Below are positions 12,300-26,083 of a stretch of 64,000 nucleotides of DNA, piece by piece. The DNA is from Lithospermum erythrorhizon. Lineage: Eukaryota > Streptophyta > Magnoliopsida > Boraginales > Boraginaceae. Within the stretch, counting starts at the first letter, position 1, and the number at the start of each line of letters is the position of its first letter. The DNA is taken from NCBI GenBank assembly GCA_019722365.1, contig JADFUC010002023.1, positions 186,001-250,000 of the forward strand. The letters are read 5' to 3'. Both the position numbers and the translations under genes were made by a program. Under the pieces are notes generated by a model, which had not been told where the DNA came from, did no database searches, and saw only the letters and a list, made by a program, of their open reading frames with translations.

Positions 12300-14803
12300 G
12301 TATGAATATAAATGTAATTGGGCAGGCGTGCAAAAGAACCTGCTTCCATGCCTCTCCTTTACGATGCATCTGATTAATAGAGGTAATCATAGCATACATC
12401 CCTCTGGTTTCTACTGTACTATTACTACACTGTACTGATCGATCTTGTGTTTGTTTTCTCTTGGCAATAAAGTGATGATAGAGTGAATCAGAAATTAAAT
12501 TGAAACTAAAGTTCAATGGTTTTGTCTTTAGCTATATTTTAGGATTCGGAGTAATTAAAACAATTATTTGCAAGTACCATTTTTCGATAACGTTGATGCT
12601 GGCAAATGGGATTTGCTCATCAATATATACTGGTATACTATACCAGAGAAATGAAGGTAAGGGTGCAAGAGTAAAACAATTGAGAATTTGAGATTGAGGT
12701 AAAAACAAATATTTAAATAATTCAATTTATAATAAAAATCTTTTAAAATGTAGGGGAATGTAGGTAAATAATTCAATTTATAATCAAGATGGGTCCATAC
12801 ATTTTCGGGGACTTGTGTCAAAATTAAAATGGAGCCCTTAATTAGAAATAATAAATTTTAAAATTTTAGTGACTCGTTATTATTAGAGATTTAGAGAAAC
12901 TTGACATGCAAAGAAACAATAACGGCGACCCAATACGATCAATATATGAAATTTTTGAAATTTCTGAAACCTTTTAGGAATAACTTAGAATAATTTTTAT
13001 ATTTTTAGGATCAATATCACATATAAATTAATAAACAGTAATGATACAATTTTGAAAATTTGAAACAAAACCCGCTTCGAATTTTGGGGTGATTAATGAT
13101 TAAGTTCGACATACATAAACGTTTCACCATTCTCGATCACACATGTTTCAAACGACCCATTCGATCACATATGTTTCAAAAGTGTCTCATTTGTCATTTC
13201 ACAAAATGATAAGCTTTGACTTTTAATAACCGGGATAGTGGTAACTAACACTCATTTGTGAGATAATTTTTAATTTTTAATAAATTTCGGGGCAAAATAT
13301 TTACTATTCAACATTAACTCTTATCCAATATTTATTAAAATTAATAATCTCATCCAAATATTTTCTCCAAAATTTTAATAGAGCTGAAAAATCATCTCAA
13401 AAAATGAGTGTTGACAATTTTACTTCTGTCAATTTGCTCCAAAAAGTCAAATTTAACCTCCATTTTGACTGAATGACCAAGAGGAACACTTTTTGAAATA
13501 TGTGTGATTAAATATGTCATTTAAAATACGTGGTAATCAATAACGCCAGAAACATGTATTTATCTAACGTTACATAGTTGTTTCCAAAATATGAACATCC
13601 CAAATATTTAGATTTTAGACTATCCACAATAATAGAGATGAAATAATGTCCGGATTGAATTTCCTTATTTTTTGTGTCACGTCAAAATCATCCTATCATT
13701 TATGAAATGAGTATAATGCATCACGTTGATGCATGTAAAAGAGGAAAAAATAGAGGAGAGCATGCAGGTGATTTGTAACGTAGATTGCGTAAAGTAGTCC
13801 GTAACAGTAGTGATTAGATCCGCCGCCGAATCAGTGGATATGTTTGTCCCAAACAACTCGCTCAAAAGCTTCATACCATAATATCCTTTTTACCACACAA
13901 CTTGTCCTTCCACCAAGTCTATCCAACACATATCACATACCTATATTATTTTCAATTTTACATTTTTATCTCTCAAATTATATTTTGTATATTTATTAAA
14001 GAGAGACAAAATATATCAGTACAACTCAATAAAAAATTGGGCCTAATTTCAGGCCTCCAAGTTTCAAAATGCTACATTATACAAGGTATCTAGTAATTAG
14101 GATGTTAACAAATTGAATCGAACCGGATTTGAACCAATTCAGTTTGATTCATAAAACAGTCTTAGTTAATACGAACCGAATTACAACGAGTTTCGATTCT
14201 TGATAACAATATACATAATCGGTTCAAATTACAAATCAAGCAAATTTCAATCCTAGTTTAATGAAGAGGGTATTTGATTGATTAGCCAATCATCGGCTTG
14301 ATATCTAGTGTATATATTTACTAGTTGGTACTTGATTATCAAATTAAACGAACGATTTGAATGTAGTGTGGTTGAAAGTTGGACCTATATAAACGATTTA
14401 GTATTCTGATAGAAATGAATTAAGTATTTGAACCTGACCTAGTTATTATTCCCTTTATTTACTCCTATCTACATTTTTGAATAACGAATTCCCCATGGAG
14501 ATTAGACATGAGAGATTGCAGGTTGTCATTTCATGTAGTTAATGAACGTACCTTTGGCCCAGCTTCTCGTGGTCTGACTAACCAGACCATGTCGGTTTTG
14601 TTTTAGCCTCTAGTACTTGTCTTTTTTCTATCTATCTTTGGGTAGTACATTAAAAAGCTTTTGTGTTTTTCCTACTCCAACAAATAAAACTCAACATGGG
14701 TTGCCCCCATTTGGTCAAGAAAATACTCCGTATATAAAGAAAAAACAATACTCCTTTCTTGATACAACTTTATGGATTTCTATTTCTTCGATCATATATA
14801 CTA
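12300..14803. other. Intergenic DNA, no gene seen
   Basis: The open frames here (63-86 codons) overlap one another on both strands and lack protein-like composition. At 14100-14240 there is another GAACCGAATT / CGGTTC-rich patch, similar to 9450-9580, suggesting a decayed DNA-transposon end. A TACTCCGTA occurs at 14724-14732. Confidence 0.4.
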
Positions 14804-15015
14804 CTCCCTCCATCAAAATTCTAACGATCATTTAATTTTGCACAAAATTTAAAAAAAATTTAAATTTTACTAATATAACATTATTTCCCTCCAATTTTCA
14901 TCTTATTTTGATCAAAATGAGAACAAAAAAAAATGACAATGTCGGAAAATAATTTAAATGACTCAATTTTTTTTTTATAGATAATGTATTCATTAAAAAA
15001 AAATATGGAGGAAAA
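14804..15015. mobile_element. Possible Stowaway-like MITE, degenerate
   Basis: The left end CTCCCTCCATCAAAATT is matched by an inverted right end TTCCTCCATATTTTT read on the minus strand. The interior is A/T-only in long stretches and non-coding. The target duplication is not clear, so the assignment rests on the terminal motif alone. Confidence 0.35.
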
Positions 15016-15319
15016 CTAGTTGGCAGTTGCAAACACCATGAAAATTGGTCCTTCGTTCAAAAAATAATGGCCCAACCTTAGTGATTCAAGCTCGAATGAT
15101 CCATTAGACGTATAAATCTATAATAATGTAGCCGGATTAAGGCATTAAGCCCTAAAATATTGACAAATGAGTTAATGAATAACGACAATGAATCCTTAAA
15201 TGGACTTGAACCAAAGGAATTGGTGGGTTTTAGTACATCCTAATTAGGTCCGTTTTACATAGAATGTATGGGTAATGTGCAATTGTGCATAGTAATTGTT
15301 AGCAACATAGCAACATAGA

Positions 15320-15729
15320 GGCCATTTGACTAAGTTTTTTTTTTTAACTTATAAGTGATCAAACTTATAAGTGACAATTACTTATAAATTATCAAATTAA
15401 TTTTAATTTGTTGACTCAACATAATTTGGCAATGAGATTTATTCTTCATGTTTAATAATAATAACTTATAAGTTGTAGAAAGATAAAAACGCATTCTATG
15501 TTACATCTCATTTATATATATATATATCACTTTTTAAATACTGAGGGTAATGGCAACAATGGTCAAACCAACTTATAAGTTGGAGCAAAAAAAGTTGAAA
15601 AAAAAGTTAGGATTTGTTACTTTTTTTATTTCAACTTATAAGTTGAAATTAGCCAAACACTTCTTTGAATTTATTTTTTGCCAAATTATCAACTTAGCTA
15701 ATTTTTGGCCAAATTAACCAAACACCCTC
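15320..15729. mobile_element. Non-autonomous TIR element with ACTTATAAGT palindromes
   Basis: The left end GGCCATTTGACTAAG and the inverted right end (GGGTGTTTGGTTAATTT on minus) match imperfectly. The body carries at least four perfect or near-perfect ACTTATAAGT palindromes (around 15350, 15363, 15570 and 15630). It has no coding capacity. The GTTTGGCTAA-type terminus is common in plant hAT- or Harbinger-type MITEs. The superfamily is not resolved because I see no convincing target duplication. Confidence 0.5.
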
Positions 15730-16700
15730 ATTAGTATTTGTATCCGTTAAACTTTACTCCATATTACTTTAATATCATGATAAGTCTTTTATTTTAAATT
15801 AATTTATATAAATTAGAATATATGTGTAATCAAGGATATACCATTTTATAAATTTTATAAAATAAATACTCTTATGTAGTAGTTTGATACAAGGGGATGT
15901 TAATTTAGTGGCTATAAGATATTACTCGTAATGATAAGATTTTGTATCCAGATCATGCAATGAAAAAAGTCAAATTTTATATATAAAAAAATACAAGGAT
16001 AAAATGTAAAACTTTTTAAAAATATCAAATTTTGAGGGTGTGCGGAAGATCCAAAAAGAGGGTTGACTCTACCACCGAATATCATGATATTAACAAAATG
16101 AACTAGAGAGTGTTCCAAAATATAACAAAACATTCATTGGTGTTCATTATGAAACTGTTGTCATAATAAATCTGTTTATAACCGACTTTTTAACTCTAAC
16201 ATTTGTTTCATGTGGCAATGGATTAAAACAATAATGGAATCATGGAAATTAGCCACATAGTAATTAGCCACATAGTAATATATAGATAGAAATTAGCTAT
16301 AATAAAGAATGAAATATTCTTTAATGTGAACGTGTAGACCAATAGAAAAGAGCAAGATTCAAACGGAAAATGCAACTAATTAACAAAATGACGAAACTGG
16401 AGAAAAGGACTGAGAATAGATGATTACTTTTCCTATTTTGTCACAATTTCTTTGGATCACACACAACCATTCAAGTACACCAAAGTCAAGTTGACATAAC
16501 AATTTTCAAAGGTAAGTAATCGTAGACTCGTAGTTGTCGGAATTGGCAACCATGCATGCAAGGAATTATATATGGTATTTGACTTGTAAAATTACTTGAT
16601 TTACATTATTATACTGAATGGAGCTTTCGAACATCATTTTGGAGTTGAAACCTATCAAACCTTGAACTCGCCTTTGGTTCACTTATAAGGCCTATGTTTA
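15730..16700. other. Intergenic DNA, nothing recognised
   Basis: AT-rich. A short repeated phrase, ATTAGCCACATAGTAAT, occurs twice in a row near 16250-16275. No coding frame or element terminus could be supported. Confidence 0.4.
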
Positions 16701-17042
16701 GTTTATTTGAAAGTAGTCACGAACGATCCATCCCAAATCGCGCCCCTCGGGCAAGATCATCAATAATTGTACACTAGAGCTCAATAATCGATAATAACCA
16801 CATAAAATGACTTCATTTGATATTAATAATAAAATACTCTTTAATTCATATCGTATTAACCACAACACAACTCTAAAAACACATCATTACATAAACATAC
16901 ATCGAATAATACAACCAAACAATACATCATAGTCTCCACAATATAACATATAGTAGTACGGTCACACACGACCCTCAATACACAAATATCAATTCTAGAA
17001 AACATAACAAGAGGGAAACACAGTAGTTGACTGCTGAGGACT

Positions 17043-18720
17043 CTACGCCACCACCAGCTTACCTACGATCTGATTCCTTGTACTGCCAACGAGCTCCTCA
17101 AAGAACCTCACCATCACCTTAGAACCTAGGCATAAAATGTCCGCCCATAGAATAGTAGAGTAAATTCGCGGCTTATGAATTAATGTAATAGTATCCAACC
17201 ACATATAATCATACTTATATATAAGAATATATGTGATAAACACATTAAGCAATGAACGGACAACTACTCCCAAATTACATAGTAACCTCTTATTCAATAT
17301 CACTACGAGATCAACATAACACTCCACACATATATTCATAACCATCAACAACGCATAATCAAATATTCATTCAAATAAAATAACACAATCAATAATGGTT
17401 AGTCCAACAAAATATATAACATCAAAACCTCCATCCGCACACCCATCCACCAACCACACATCCACTAATGTAACACATCCCCCAAATACACATATGAGAA
17501 AGATCTTCCCGACGAGGCTATCCTCACTAAACTCAACATCTCGGGGCTACCCCTCATGTATATCACACCAAACCTCTCATTTATAATCTCTCAACGTGAT
17601 ATATATCATTTCACCCAAATCAACCCGCAAAGTTAATACACACACACCAACCACAACAATACACGCCCACACGCAACACAATCACAATCAGAGATAACAA
17701 CTACAATCTCATAACTAATATACATTCCAATATACCATGACAAACATGCCAAATATATATAACCATAATATATATGAGTGTTCTCATCGTGAAATTTGTA
17801 ATTTTACCGAGCAAAAGCAACTAAATATCTCTAGGTAGCCCACGTATAGGTCCCTGTTCAACTCCTATCCAAAGAATTATATACTTTATTTTATTTTCCT
17901 CCATTTAATAACCTCCCCTTACATCTATATTAAACCCAAATAAATATCAAATATAATCCAACAATGGTATAACGATCCTAGTTCAAAAATGTAGTAAACG
18001 GTCCAACAAACCGCCTCGAAAGAGAGTAGCATAAAAATATAATTTTCTCCATTTAAATCCGATTATTATTACTTTTAGATCTCATAATTCAAATAAATAT
18101 CGTCAACTTGTAAAATTTTCAAAATTTTATTTGTTTTCATTTGTATATCATTTCACCATTTAACTTCCAAAATTTTATAATATACAAACAATTTCAAAAA
18201 TTAAACCTTTCTTACAGTCAACTCCATATGATAAATACTTACTTAAAAACAGAATTTTATAATTTTTGGAACATATTTACTATTTATTTCTCATTTCTTA
18301 TATAAAAACTGAGATTAAATAGGAACAAAATCAAACCCATATATAAATATAGCTATCAATGATATACTCCTAAAATGTTTCAATATGCTCATTATAACAA
18401 AATATGATTCTAAATCTATCATAAACAACATAAAGATTCACCTTTAATATAATATTCATTTTTGCTAACTTTTCAAATTATAAACAACATAAATATATCA
18501 TCTGTATGTTCTAAGCATTATGAAAGGGAAGAGTTTAAGAATTTATCATATACCTTAGGTTCTAGACGACAGAGGGAACACTTAAAGCTTGAATCTAAAG
18601 ACGAGAAACTCACAAGAGAAAGAAAAATGCGGAGATGATGATGATAATTTCGGCCAAGAGGAGAAAGAAGATAAGGATGAGAAGATATTTTGGGTTTAAG
18701 GAATATATATAGAGTAAAAG
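17043..18720 (-). other. Possible spliced repeat-derived transcription unit
   Basis: On the minus strand, a TATATATA-rich core promoter region near 18700-18715 is followed by a leader. A frame ending CRLEPK meets an AAG / GTATAT donor at about 18553. About 1.4 kb downstream, an acceptor TATGCCTAG near 17125 leads into a frame with SKVMVRFFEELVGSTRNQ, ending in a stop at 17043. Between them lies A/C-rich low-complexity DNA (17350-17680). I think this is a transposable-element transcript (LTR or LARD-like), not a host gene, because the peptide pieces are short and unrecognised. The C-terminal piece is the most protein-like part. Confidence 0.25.
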
Positions 18721-19055
18721 TTAGGCCTCGTTTGGTATGGTGCTTTATTTCTCCACTTTTTGTCATTAAATTTAATGAAAACGATCCTAAATATATTATT
18801 ATCCGTAATAAAGTACTACCATTTAATACTAGTCTCAAGATATCGATTTATTCAAAGTATTTATACTATCTCCGTGGGTCCCACTAAATTAAATATATAT
18901 TTAACATATTTTTAGCCATTTAAACGTAACTAAGGTTGCTCATTCCCACCAAACTCTACTGGACGCTACAACGGCAGAAAGATCACAAGTTGTCGGGATT
19001 GCAGGACCATTTTTCCTTTTTATTTGAATGATGTAGTTATCAATTATTAGCGCAA

Positions 19056-19715
19056 TGTCACGGGACGACTCTTTTCCTAAGTCTAAACCGTGTGCCACTT
19101 AGCTTACTTCCAAGGCCAGTCGTTATCTTCAACTTATGTAACACTCAAGGACTTAGAAAGGCAGCATTTAAAGACAAGTGATGCTGTAGAAAAGAAACTT
19201 TGTATTACACTGTGAAAACTTTTTACAAATGTAGTGTTTCGGTGAAATTGCTCGACACAGCTTTGGAGCATGAGCAAATGAAACTCCTCCCTATTTATAC
19301 TAACGCCCTAAGCCTTCCACCTCTCAAGGCAAAGTTTCTGTGACTAACTTGAATCACGTACCATACTCATAGGTTCTAGAATATCTACTAGATACATACA
19401 ACTTAAAGTATTCTAGAGAATTCCACAAAGTACTCCAAGCTCCTAGGCTATTCAAGTGAATCTCTCTTCCATGGTTCTAGGCCCAGGACACCGTGAAATT
19501 CTCCGAACCTTCCGGGACGGTCCGGACGCTCCAAGCCTTCCCGGACCTTCTCTTCCGAGCGTTCGGTCGTTCAGCAGCTTAACCGAACGCCCGTGGTCTC
19601 TCCATATCCTTCCAAATACTTCGAAAGCCTTCCATCCCCAAGAACTTCCAATACATTTCGTAGTGTTCCGCACCCATCCGGCGCTGAGCCCCCGACCTCC
19701 GTAATCTCTGTAACA
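19056..19715 (+). mobile_element. LTR, probably solo, Ty3/gypsy-like
   Basis: The segment starts TGTCACGGGACGACTC and ends CTCTGTAACA, the TG...CA layout of an LTR. It contains an internal TATTTATA core promoter near 19289-19296, and a GC-rich 3' half with CCTTCC and TCCGGAC words. No internal retrotransposon domain and no second copy is present in this window, so it is either a solo LTR or the edge of a truncated element. The flanking pentamers do not match, so the 3' boundary is uncertain. The gypsy assignment rests on general resemblance. Confidence 0.4.
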
Positions 19716-21327
19716 CCGCCTACGACATCGCTCTTTTAAATTAAGATATTGTTGCCCGATTTTTATGTTTTAAATATTTTTGAAATGTTACACTATTTTT
19801 ACTTTTGTTTAGACATATTAATTGATCGAATTATTCAAATAAAAATAGAGAAATAAAATTTAGAAAGTAGTTATGACCCGATAGATGCCTCCAACCACGC
19901 ACCCCCTATACATTTATAGTTATTAAACAAAATAAAATTTCATTATTCAATTCTTCCAAAAACTACTTCGTCCGTCTCTATGTTTCTATATTTTTTTTGA
20001 ATATAATTTGTTTAATATCAATACATTCGCTCTTCAATATAAAAATCATCATTCCGTCGGTCATATTCCCTACTAACAAAGCAAAAGCAAAAGCAAAAGG
20101 GAAAGGATCAACATGTTGCCGGACTGGTGGAGGCATTAATCCTCTTGAATCATGCAAATATATCATTAACAATCAACTTGTTCAATATTTTTCATCCTCC
20201 ATCTCTTCCTGTTGCATGCCTTTGTAATTAATTCACTCTTATCTCATCTTCCTTCTTGAAGGCTACTTGAGTGGAGAGCTTTATTTCTACCAGAAAAAAA
20301 GGATAAACATATGATTCCATTCAATTTGTTCCTTCCCCACTACTCCAAGTCCCTTTTTCTTTTTCTTATTAATTTCGTTTTCTTGAATTTAAATGATCCA
20401 GCTGCCATGGGCCATGGCTGATGGATCACTTTTTATTCTAAAATCCAAAATTCAAATGGTTTAGAGTTCAAGTGCCTTTTAACATTATTAGTATTTTGCA
20501 TAAGTTCAAGATGCTAAATTTTCCTGTGTGGCAAATGGAATATGCCAAAGTATTGTCTCGTGCATGTGTGATTTTAGTACCCCCAATAATCCACATAATT
20601 TTGCTAGCTATTATCTCTCTAATATTATTATCAACTTAAGAAGTTTACTCAGTAGTTAGTTCCAACTAATAGATGTCCGGCCTTGTGTACACTAGCTTCA
20701 TAGTCATACTGTCCTGAACAAGATAAAAAATAAATCAAATATAGAAATGGGTAAATTTAAGAAAATAATAGAATTTTTCATCAATAAGAGTATGGCGAAC
20801 CCAGACTATTTATAACATGAGATAATTCAAAATACAATTATCTCTGGTAAAATAAATTGACTCAATCGATTACCAAAGAATTGGATTCTTAATTAGGATG
20901 TGGTGTTTGATTGTTTCGATTGATTAACAAGAAAATGAAGGAGAGAAGTACATGAGTTTGATAAAATATCACTTATTCAACATGCATGGGCTAAATTTAA
21001 GAATAAGCCCAAGCGAGCTTTCTTGAAACTTTCTTTATGGGACATTTAATATAATGTGATTTAATAGTTGATGCTCTAAGTTTGCGGATTATTATGTCGT
21101 CAAAATGTACGGTCCCGTTACAAAATAACATGGACATCAAAATGATTAAAATTCTATTCTTACCATCACATTTTGGATGAATCCAAATAGAAATTTAGGA
21201 GTTCTTGCATTAATATCCATGATGGATCAACAAAACCAACCCACTTTCATTTTTTCCATCTGGATTACAGATACATCATAATATAGTACCCTCTTTAATT
21301 TATCTCTATATATACTTCCTATATATT
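19716..21327. other. Intergenic DNA downstream of the PB1 gene
   Basis: A short AGCAAA hexamer run occurs at about 20078-20100. The rest is AT-rich, and I see no gene. The part next to 21327 is the presumed 3' flank of the PB1 gene on the minus strand. Confidence 0.4.
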
Positions 21328-22182
21328 TCAATTTCTTGAACATAGCTTCCTCTGAATATAGTATCCAGGAGCTCTGCCATAATACAGAGGAAGCATTCCA
21401 GGCCTGGAGGGGGACATGTGACAAAAAGACAACCTTTGATTCCTCAAACTGACACTTTTGCTAGACATCAAGTTGTTGGTTGAGGATGATGGATGCATTG
21501 AGGTAGGTGGTGAAGTTGAAATATTACTTGTAGATGATGATGATGATGAGGAGGAGGCAGGGATGGTGGTGGTGGAAAAAGAGGAGGTTGGTGACAATCT
21601 TTTTGGGACAGAAATGAAAGCCCTGATTTTTATTGAAGATGATGGTGCAACTCTATCATATTCCTCAATGATATTGGCAAGATCTTCATCTGAGGTGATT
21701 GATATAAGAGCATCCAAGTCCTCTGTTGGCAATTGACATCTTAATAGACTAACTGATTCTCCACAAATTTCTCCTAGCTTCATCAATAGCTCTGTAATCA
21801 TACAAGATTTATATGCCTATTTAGTAAAGGTTACTATGTAATAAAGAAAAAAATATGTGCATGAATGAAAAATCATCATGGTATCCTAATGTCAATATGT
21901 ATTAATATCTTTTAAGCATGATAGGGAGTCGAACAATATGCAACCTTATGAATTGATTAAAAAATGTAGTGCAAATTGATGAAATAAATGGGAATTAGAC
22001 TGACCATGAAAGGAGATGGAGCGTTCTACGGAGAAGACACGGGTGGCACCGCCATGATAACGGAGTTTTCCATCTTGATAACGTGGGAGGATCTTGCCAC
22101 CATAGCTACAAAGAAACTTGATAGTGGAAGAAGATGAAGGTTTATTGGTGAAAGTATTGGTGTTTATTGAAGGAACAACCAT
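21328..22182 (-). CDS. PB1-domain (octicosapeptide/Phox/Bem1p) protein
   Basis: Two exons, 22182-22005 and 21791-21328, joined across GTCAGT...TTACAG in matching phase, encode about 213 residues. The PB1 domain starts about 20 residues from the N-terminus with IKFLCSYGGKILPR (the basic-cluster strand), followed by GKLRYHGGATRV and VERSISF. Exon 2 supplies LMKLGEICG, CQLPTEDLDALISITSDED (the acidic OPCA-type region) and NIIEEYDR. The C-terminal half is Ser/Thr/Pro-rich and low complexity (a run of Ser codons near 21510-21560). PB1 domains mediate front-to-back oligomerisation, and in plants small proteins of this type have no catalytic domain. I chose the ATG at 22182 because a longer reading needs a TTG start. 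The frame is intact, with no lesions seen. The exact paralogue is unknown. Confidence 0.88.
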
Positions 22183-22264
22183 GTTTTTTTCAGGGTTCAA
22201 TATAAGAAGTTGGAAGATGTTATGTGGTGCTTCTTCAAGCCTATGTAAGTTACACTTGACTACT

Positions 22265-22272
22265 TATTTATA
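22265..22272 (-). promoter_or_regulatory. TATA box of the PB1-domain gene
   Basis: TATAAATA on the minus strand, about 83 bp upstream of the ATG at 22182, is a normal distance for a plant core promoter with a short leader. Confidence 0.5.
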
Positions 22273-25200
22273 AACGTTGTTTTGTGTTTGTGTATGAAAG
22301 TGTTTCAAGGTTTGGCATTAGAAGAGAAACTATGGTGAGTCATCATTGGATGTTGTTGCCTACAATACACAGAAGAGTGGACCCCACATTGTGGCCTAAG
22401 CTTTAGGTCAGCCAGATTCTCCCATCCTTTGGGTATGGGCCCCTTGATCAATCCTCATTGATAATAACAACTTATTTGAATGATATCAAATTAAATTATC
22501 ACACTTGCATCGTAAGCTACGAAAATATTTTAAATGAATCTTGAAGCTTTTTCGATGCTGTGAATAGATATTTAGAATGATTTTGATCACTAACTTTTAG
22601 AAAAAAATATTTTTGGCACCTAAATTTTATTTTAATAGATAAACATAAGGACAAAACAGAGAAATTATATATATTACAATTTAAATATCATTTTTAAAAT
22701 AACCAACACTTAATTGGATCAATTTTAATAATTAATTTTAATTAATTCAATTAAGAAAATTATCAGCTTCAACTTTATGATTAATGGATCAAATAAGAGT
22801 GGAGGAGAAGAAATTGAATTCCAATACATAAGAAGTATATTGGTGGTGATCAATTCATGGTGTAATTAAATGGTTATCAATGATGATATAATACCATAAA
22901 TAATTCTTCTTCAATGAAGAATGCGAAGTTTTGAATTTAGATAATTAACTCTCTTTTGATTTAAATTTTTTTTAGATTTTTTTTTATAAATAATGCAAAA
23001 GATTAAGTCATGACATTCATTATATCGTTTGAGGCTCTATTAAAGCAAATAAAACTACAATCCATAGAAATAAGATTATATTACGTGGCATTAAAAGTAC
23101 TAATTGAAATATCCTGCAAATTGACAAAACAATCAATATTGGTTGAAAATCAAAATAATTTGCAAATATTCATCAATTATTTATTTTTCAACTTTTTTGT
23201 CGTTGCTTAACGTCGCATTGAAAAAATGCGAGTCGAATCGAAGTGAATATATCAGTAATGATAAAAATAAGAACAAACTTTACAGCCAGTTAGAAATTAA
23301 AATATCAGATTGTTCTCCAAAAAGCCTTGACGTTGATACAGTTTTAGAATTCGATTGTATCTTTTTTAGTGGTGTACACTTGTTTTCCTTGAATAATTTT
23401 TCTAATTTCTTTATGATACATATTGATTAATCAGATTGGGATCTCATCAGAAGATATGCCGATAGAAATTAGTATGGAGTGTCTCATTCTTTTTATATCA
23501 AGATAACAACAATTCCTTCAAAGAAAACTCCTTGCTAAATGTAGGCTCATGGTCATTCATAAGTATCCATGTTTAGTTGTGCTCGTAGTCAAATGAACCA
23601 GGCATGAAATTAGGTGTTAAAAAGAACAATTAAGAAGACTAAAATACTCCAAATCTAACTATGCATTTTCTGCACTCCTACAAACAATACAAAGTTGATT
23701 TGTAGTTATCACCCCATGGTCCCACTTGAACGTGCCCATGCCCCTCTTGTGGTTCCCACCCTAGCTTGAACCTTTGCAAGATTATCTCAGGATGGACCTG
23801 CATCTTCTTCCCCTCTTATCTTTTTACTCTTCCATAATGTTTGGCAAGTATTTGGCATAAAATACCATCAAGAAACTTGTTCCACATTAAATATATCAAG
23901 ACATATAAAGTGATTTATATGATACGATTTTAGACTCCTAAATCATTTCAAGTGTTATCAATTGGTTTTAGTTCGAAACTCAATTGAACACTTTCACTTG
24001 TATTATAGGAAACTCTCGATGGTATTGAAGTAGAACGTGTTCTATATTTATTATCCGGTTCATATTGATTCTTAGCATAAAAGATTAGCATATCCGGTTT
24101 TTATATATTTATCCTCTGAAAAAACAGATTCGTGCACATTTTAGGGCCATTGATTCATCGTACATTATAGATGTCGGCTCAATTCGAATATACTCCATTA
24201 TTTGTCTAACATAAGATATTTCTTCTTACTTGTGCCATCTTAATATGATAATAGACTAATACTCCGTATAAAATAGTAGATGATTAATGCACCTGGGCCC
24301 AAATTTTCCCACACAGAAAATATATGTTTTAAAAATATCAAGAATGCATTCGAGAAATTGAGAAAAATGCATTAAAAAGATGGCCCCAGGTGAATATATT
24401 AAGTGTATCTTTGTTATAGATAGAAATAATAGTGAGGCGCATAGTACGATGAATAGTTGAACAAATTAATTAATTAAAGGTCGGTTGTCCTCTTTTGTAA
24501 ATCGAGATATTCAAAATATAGCTAAGCCCACAAGAAATGTCGATCAATTCACTGTATAAAATTAGGATGTTAACAGGTATGATGCTATTAATATACTATT
24601 ATAATTTTTAAATTTTTATGGATTTATTTAATTATTTTTAAATTTTTAGAGGTCAAATTATAAAGTATATATATTATTATACTCCGTAATTCTTATATTA
24701 TTGAATTATAAAGTTTAGTATTTGTGAGTATCTGTATCTTAAGATATTCAATGACATATTTCATTGTGAGTATCTTGTATATTAAAGATACTCAATTACA
24801 TATTTCAGTGTGAGTATCTTATATCCTAAAAAAACAAATTCTATTAAGATTCTTAATAGTACCGTAACCGTTCTGTTGTATAACAGTATAAGCAATAATA
24901 AGTAAGCACTAACTTAAAAAAATATTAATTAAAGTTTTTGATATTTGATGTGAACCTTTGATCAGACATAAAAAAAATATAGTTGGCCTTTTTATAATCT
25001 TATTACAATAAGTTAATAATAGTGATAGGTTTGGATTTCTGATGTAATAGGAATCAACCAAACACTTGTTTTAGTTAGACCGAGTTCGAGGCAAAGGATT
25101 GACTTAGTCCGATATATGTTGTGTGTAATCTTATCGGTGAATAATTAGGCTTCTAGTGTGCGAATGTTATTTCATATTTGGACTAGTTAATCCATTTTAA

Positions 25201-26081
25201 ATTGAAATTGAAATAATTTTTTGTTATTATCAGTAATACTTGGAGAATAATGATAATGTAAGTTTAGTAAAGGCAGCATCAAAAGATTATCGATAAATGA
25301 TATTCAAATTAAGTTCGAATTGAATGTTCAATTTTTTTTTTGGTCAAAACAGATTGAGCATTTTCATTATAAAAAATATTGTTTTGATAATTCAAGTCAA
25401 ACTTTTAACTTCAAAAAAATAGATGAGTGTTGGAATCGAATCAAGTCGAGTCTAATATATATAATAACATGATCTAGTCGAACCTAATCTTTTCTAGAAT
25501 CGGTATGCTTCAATTCAAATCATTTAGATGCATGCATAGCTTCATTATTACGGAGTATTATATTGCATGAATCAATATTAACCCCTAATTCTACACTGAC
25601 CAGCATCAGAGGATCAATGTGCAAATTCGATAGAGCCATAGAGTGATAGAGGTACTATATATATGATATTGATCAATACCTAATTTATCTACACTTGTTT
25701 ATATTATGTGGTTCATGCAGAATATCGCACATGCAAACATAGGCTCTAAGTACCTTTATTTTGGCACACCATAGGCATACAAGCAGGCCACTGTCTGCAC
25801 TCTTCACTGAAAATAGTAACGAATGAGTTTGGTTCGAAATCAGAATGAGTGGAATTTTTTTGATAGTTAATTAAGATTATACGGAGTAATAATTTTCAGT
25901 CTCCACTCCTATAATAAAATTCGAACTCTTGATTTAAAAAATTAAGGGATACTAGCTTAACTTAACCGTTAGATGACCATTAAACTATCTTAATGCATGA
26001 TTATATTATAATAATTAGTAGATATATAATAAATTACAGTAATTGTCATGATTCAATTTTAGTTTATGTGCTAATGGATAC
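22273..26081. other. AT-rich intergenic DNA
   Basis: No supported gene. The frames at 23010-23430 overlap in two phases and are AT-biased. TACTCCGTA or its complement occurs at 24260, 24680, 25549 and 25880. The tandem repeat at 24724-24830 is listed separately. Confidence 0.45.
24724..24830. repeat. Two-and-a-half-copy tandem repeat, 42-43-bp period
   Basis: GTGAGTATCT starts at 24724, 24766 and 24809. The intervening sequence is an AAGATACTCAATTACATATTTC-like phrase with local differences. Confidence 0.75.
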
Positions 26082-26083
26082 TA

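Noticed and set aside
18518..18838. 106-codon minus-strand frame as a stand-alone gene
   Set aside because: Only its last part is plausible as a spliced leader region; the N-terminal part runs through the TATATATA promoter-like sequence.
19452..19704. Paired plus and minus frames of 73 and 82 codons
   Set aside because: They lie inside the GC-rich part of an LTR and are open only because of its base composition.
21458..21736. 92-codon plus-strand frame rich in Asp, Glu and Val
   Set aside because: It is the antisense shadow of the Ser/Thr-rich C-terminus of the PB1-domain gene.
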